DNA of 64,000 bases from Marinobacter mangrovi (GTDB lineage Bacteria > Pseudomonadota > Gammaproteobacteria > Pseudomonadales > Oleiphilaceae). Position numbers and translations under genes: made by a program. Shown in pieces: positions 61,797 through 64,000 of the stretch. Under the pieces are notes generated by a model that was not told where the DNA came from, did no database searches, and saw only the letters and a list, made by a program, of their open reading frames with translations. Where the stretch lies: contig NZ_JAERVO010000003.1 of assembly GCF_016798325.1 (NCBI RefSeq), positions 186,001-250,000 of the forward strand. The letters run 5' to 3'. The stretch's first letter is position 1, and the number at the start of each line of letters is the position of its first letter.

Positions 61797-62648
61797 TCAG
61801 GGATTGATCTCCACCGGTAAGTCCGCCGTGTTCGCCCTGGCCGTGCACTGCGGGTCGCGAATGCTGATTTCCACCCGGCGGTTCTTGGCCCGGTTCTCGG
61901 GTGAATTGTTGGGCACCAGCGGATTGGTCTCGGCCCGGCCGGCGGCGACGACCCGTTTGGCCGGCACCTTGCGGTTCATCACCAGTTCATGGACCACCGA
62001 CACCGCCCGTGCCGCCGACAGGTCCCAGTTGGATCGATAGCGGGTACTTACTATCGGCCGATCATCAGTATAGCCTGCCACCACCACATCGCCCTGGCAT
62101 TCCGCCAGCACATCCACCACCCGCGCCAGGATCGGTTCCATATCCGGTTTCAGCTCGGCACTGCCGGATTGGAACGTGGCGTCCTCGGCAAAGCGGATGA
62201 CCACCTTCTCGGTGTCGTACTTCACGTTCAGCGCGCCCTCGGCCACTTCGCTTTCCAGCTCCCGGATCAAGCGGCTGGCCAGTTCGGTCACGCCTTCCGG
62301 TATTTCGGTGACATCGGCCGTGGACTTGGGACTGTCATCGATCAGCTGGGGCTGGTCCGGCGGAATCACGGCCGGTTGCTGGGCGGGCGCTGGAGGGACG
62401 GTATCGCTTTCGATCAGGGTCAGCGGGCTGCCGCCAACCGCATCGTCCTGGATCACGCTGCTGCCAAAGGCGCCCGCCAGGGAGCCCGCCATCGCCTTGT
62501 ACTTGGCCACGTCCATGGTGGAATACGACAGCAGCAGGATAAAGAAGGTCAGCAGCAGGGTCGCCAGGTCCGCAAACGTGACGATCCAGTTGGGGGCGCC
62601 TGCGGCCTGTTTCTTCCGGCGTTGACGCGGCAGTCGGGATGCCGGCAT
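61797..62648 (-). CDS. pomB: Flagellar motor stator protein MotB/PomB
   Basis: A 283-residue stator subunit. A plug-type N-terminus and single membrane helix carry the ion-binding Asp in WIVTFADLATLLLTFFILLLS (about residue 27). A periplasmic linker and a C-terminal OmpA peptidoglycan-binding domain (AGYTDDRPI, RSNWDLSAARAVSV, NSPENRAKNRRVEI) follow. It anchors the stator to the cell wall. Sodium coupling (PomB) is suggested by the partner; the exact ion cannot be read from sequence. Confidence 0.9.
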   Translation of the reverse strand: MPASRLPRQRRKKQAAGAPNWIVTFADLATLLLTFFILLLSYSTMDVAKYKAMAGSLAGAFGSSVIQDDAVGGSPLTLIESDTVPPAPAQQPAVIPPDQPQLIDDSPKSTADVTEIPEGVTELASRLIRELESEVAEGALNVKYDTEKVVIRFAEDATFQSGSAELKPDMEPILARVVDVLAECQGDVVVAGYTDDRPIVSTRYRSNWDLSAARAVSVVHELVMNRKVPAKRVVAAGRAETNPLVPNNSPENRAKNRRVEISIRDPQCTARANTADLPVEINP

Positions 62649-62651
62649 GGA

Positions 62652-63425
62652 TCAGGCCTCCCGTTCCCGCGCCAGGACCTGTTGCTGCTCCGGAGTGATG
62701 TAGGCCGACAGCAATTCGGTGATGACCCGCGGGTTCTGGCCTTTCATGATGTTCTGGATGCTGGTGACGATCAGCGCCATGTTGCGCTGTTCGTCTTCGG
62801 CCTTGAGCTGGATCTTGTCCGCCAGGGGCAGGGCGATCAACTGGGCGATGAAGGCGCCGTACAGGGTGGTGAGCAGGGCAATGGCCATTGCCGGCCCGAT
62901 GGAGGAGGGATCGTCGAGGGTGTTGAGCATTTGCACCAGGCCCACCAGGGTGCCCAGCATCCCGATGGCCGGGGCCGCGTCGCCAATCCCGCGGAAGATA
63001 CGTTCCGCCACGTCGTAGCGTTCCATACGCTGCTGCATGTCTTCCAGCAGGGCTTCCTCGATCAGTTCCGGGGGGTGGCCATCGACGCAGAGGTTGATGG
63101 CCTTGGCGAGAAAGTCGTTGCCGGTTTCATGGGATTCCAGACCCAGGATGCCTTCCTTGCGCACGACCCGTGCCAGCTCGGACACGTTGCGGATCAGCTC
63201 AATGGGGCGGTCCGAGGTCTCGCGGAAGACCGTGCTGAGCGCCAGCCGGAAGGAGCTGGCGACGGACCGCAGGCGAAACTTGATCAGGGTGACGGCAAAG
63301 GTGCCGCCCACGACGATCATCAGGCCGGGGATATTGAGGAAGGTGTTGATGGTCGCATCGGCGAGCATCGCCACGGTCACGATCGCGACACCGGCGATCA
63401 GTCCGACGAGGGTCAGGATATCCAT
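62652..63425 (-). CDS. pomA: Flagellar motor stator protein MotA/PomA
   Basis: A 257-residue stator subunit with four membrane helices: about 3-22, 30-50, 150-170 and 185-205. A cytoplasmic loop contains the torque-generating charged region (FRETSDRPIELIRNVSELARVVRKEG). GIGDAAPAIGMLGTLVGLVQML is the ion-channel helix, of the PomA-like type. ATG 63425 follows AAGG; 3 bp separate it from pomB, so the two are one operon. Confidence 0.92.
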   Translation of the reverse strand: MDILTLVGLIAGVAIVTVAMLADATINTFLNIPGLMIVVGGTFAVTLIKFRLRSVASSFRLALSTVFRETSDRPIELIRNVSELARVVRKEGILGLESHETGNDFLAKAINLCVDGHPPELIEEALLEDMQQRMERYDVAERIFRGIGDAAPAIGMLGTLVGLVQMLNTLDDPSSIGPAMAIALLTTLYGAFIAQLIALPLADKIQLKAEDEQRNMALIVTSIQNIMKGQNPRVITELLSAYITPEQQQVLAREREA

Positions 63426-63563
63426 GGATTGCCTTATCTGGTTCAGGAATACGCGGGCGTCGATCGTTCCAATCAACTCGCCCCAATTCGCACAATCCTG
63501 AGAATAGCCTACTTGGCGGCCCCAATCCTGTAACCAAGCGTTAAGGGAGGGTGTTAAAGCCGA

Positions 63564-64000
63564 CTAACCCACGCGGTCCCGCAATGCGGCCATCACCGGC
63601 GAGGTCTCCGGCCGCACGCCACGCCAGCACGCAAACGCTTCCGCCGCCTGCTCCACCAGCATGCCCAGGCCGTCGATAACGCGTGGTGCGCCGTGATCCC
63701 GCGCCCATTGGTTGAATGGCGTCAGATCGGGACCGTACATCATGTCGTAGGTGATGGTTTTCGGACCCACCACGCGGCGGTCCAGAGGCGGCAGATCGCC
63801 CTGCAAGCTGGCGCTGGTGCCGTTGATGATCAAATCGAACGCGTCTTTCGGATCGGTGAAACCGCAGCCTGTCACCGGCACATCGCCGGCAAACAAGTCC
63901 GCCAGGGCTTCCGCCTTGGCCACCGTACGATTGGCAATAACCACCTCGGCGGGTCGCTCTCTCAACAGCGGCGCCATGATGCCGCGCACGGCGCCGCCGG
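63564..64000 (-). CDS. aroE: Shikimate dehydrogenase AroE (N-terminal part outside window)
   Basis: The C-terminal 145 residues of AroE are present; the frame is open to the right edge. The NADP-binding glycine motif begins at the edge (GGAVRGI), then VVIANRTVAKAEAL and INGTSASLQGDLPP follow, all AroE signatures. YDMMYGPDLTPFNQWA and GMLVEQAAEAFACWRG form the C-terminal helices. The enzyme reduces 3-dehydroshikimate in aromatic amino-acid synthesis. Confidence 0.93.
   Translation of the reverse strand, partial: GGAVRGIMAPLLRERPAEVVIANRTVAKAEALADLFAGDVPVTGCGFTDPKDAFDLIINGTSASLQGDLPPLDRRVVGPKTITYDMMYGPDLTPFNQWARDHGAPRVIDGLGMLVEQAAEAFACWRGVRPETSPVMAALRDRVG

Noticed and set aside
1..64000. CRISPR arrays, prophage, complete insertion sequences, tRNA or rRNA genes
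   Set aside because: No regularly spaced repeats, phage genes, transposase genes or RNA gene signatures were seen on reading both strands; a tRNAscan/Infernal run would be decisive.

Overview
The window is high-GC gammaproteobacterial chromosome. PilU, PomAB, PrlC-YheV, a PA4642-type protein, a Pseudomonas-like caa3 oxidase cluster and a RegB/RegA pair point to a marine Marinobacter-like organism. That assignment rests on gene content and remembered synteny, not on a search. Both ends cut through genes: pilU on the left and aroE on the right.

Layout. 1-18 kb holds housekeeping and small regulatory modules: pilU; a MarR regulator with a siderophore-interacting flavoprotein; two divergent phosphoribosyltransferase paralogues; a second MarR regulator with an alpha/beta hydrolase; regB-regA; a GNAT; an ArsR regulator divergent from NIPSNAP and ABM genes; kup; a diguanylate cyclase; a Nudix hydrolase; TetR-MFS; and a hydroxyacid dehydrogenase with a LysR regulator. 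18.5-19.4 kb has a tiny gene with a strong ribosome site and a truncated hipA. 19.5-24.3 kb is a visibly AT-rich island that reads as an integron gene-cassette array without an integrase (CALIN). It holds six one-gene cassettes, all on the minus strand and separated by attC-like sites. One of those sites is split by a 165-bp MITE-like element.

24.3-35.2 kb holds hrpB, a ChrR-type cupin gene, a MipA/OmpV gene, and an RND efflux operon (adaptor, pump, outer-membrane channel) with its divergent TetR repressor and a 28-bp operator palindrome. 35.2-44.6 kb holds an MFS gene and the aa3/caa3 cytochrome oxidase genes coxB, coxA and coxC with assembly genes (SURF1, ctaA, ctaB, SCO). The usual ctaG/cox11 is missing between coxA and coxC. 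The 384-bp coxB/MATE intergenic region can fold into a three-way junction.

45-54 kb holds a MATE transporter, an unknown gene, and a tight five-gene run: exported cupredoxin, GGDEF-EAL protein, DUF3034 outer-membrane protein, lipoprotein truncated haemoglobin and DoxX. This run looks like an undescribed envelope O2/NO/copper-to-c-di-GMP module. DUF1653 and Na+/H+ antiporter genes follow, then a repeat-rich gap.

54.2-64 kb holds yheV, prlC, a gamma-carbonic anhydrase, hsp20 with a possible RNA thermometer, the vanillate demethylase genes vanB-vanA with divergent vanR and three VanR-type operators, a PA4642-family gene, a 108-nt long hairpin, pomB-pomA and partial aroE. No rRNA, tRNA, CRISPR array or complete insertion sequence was recognised.
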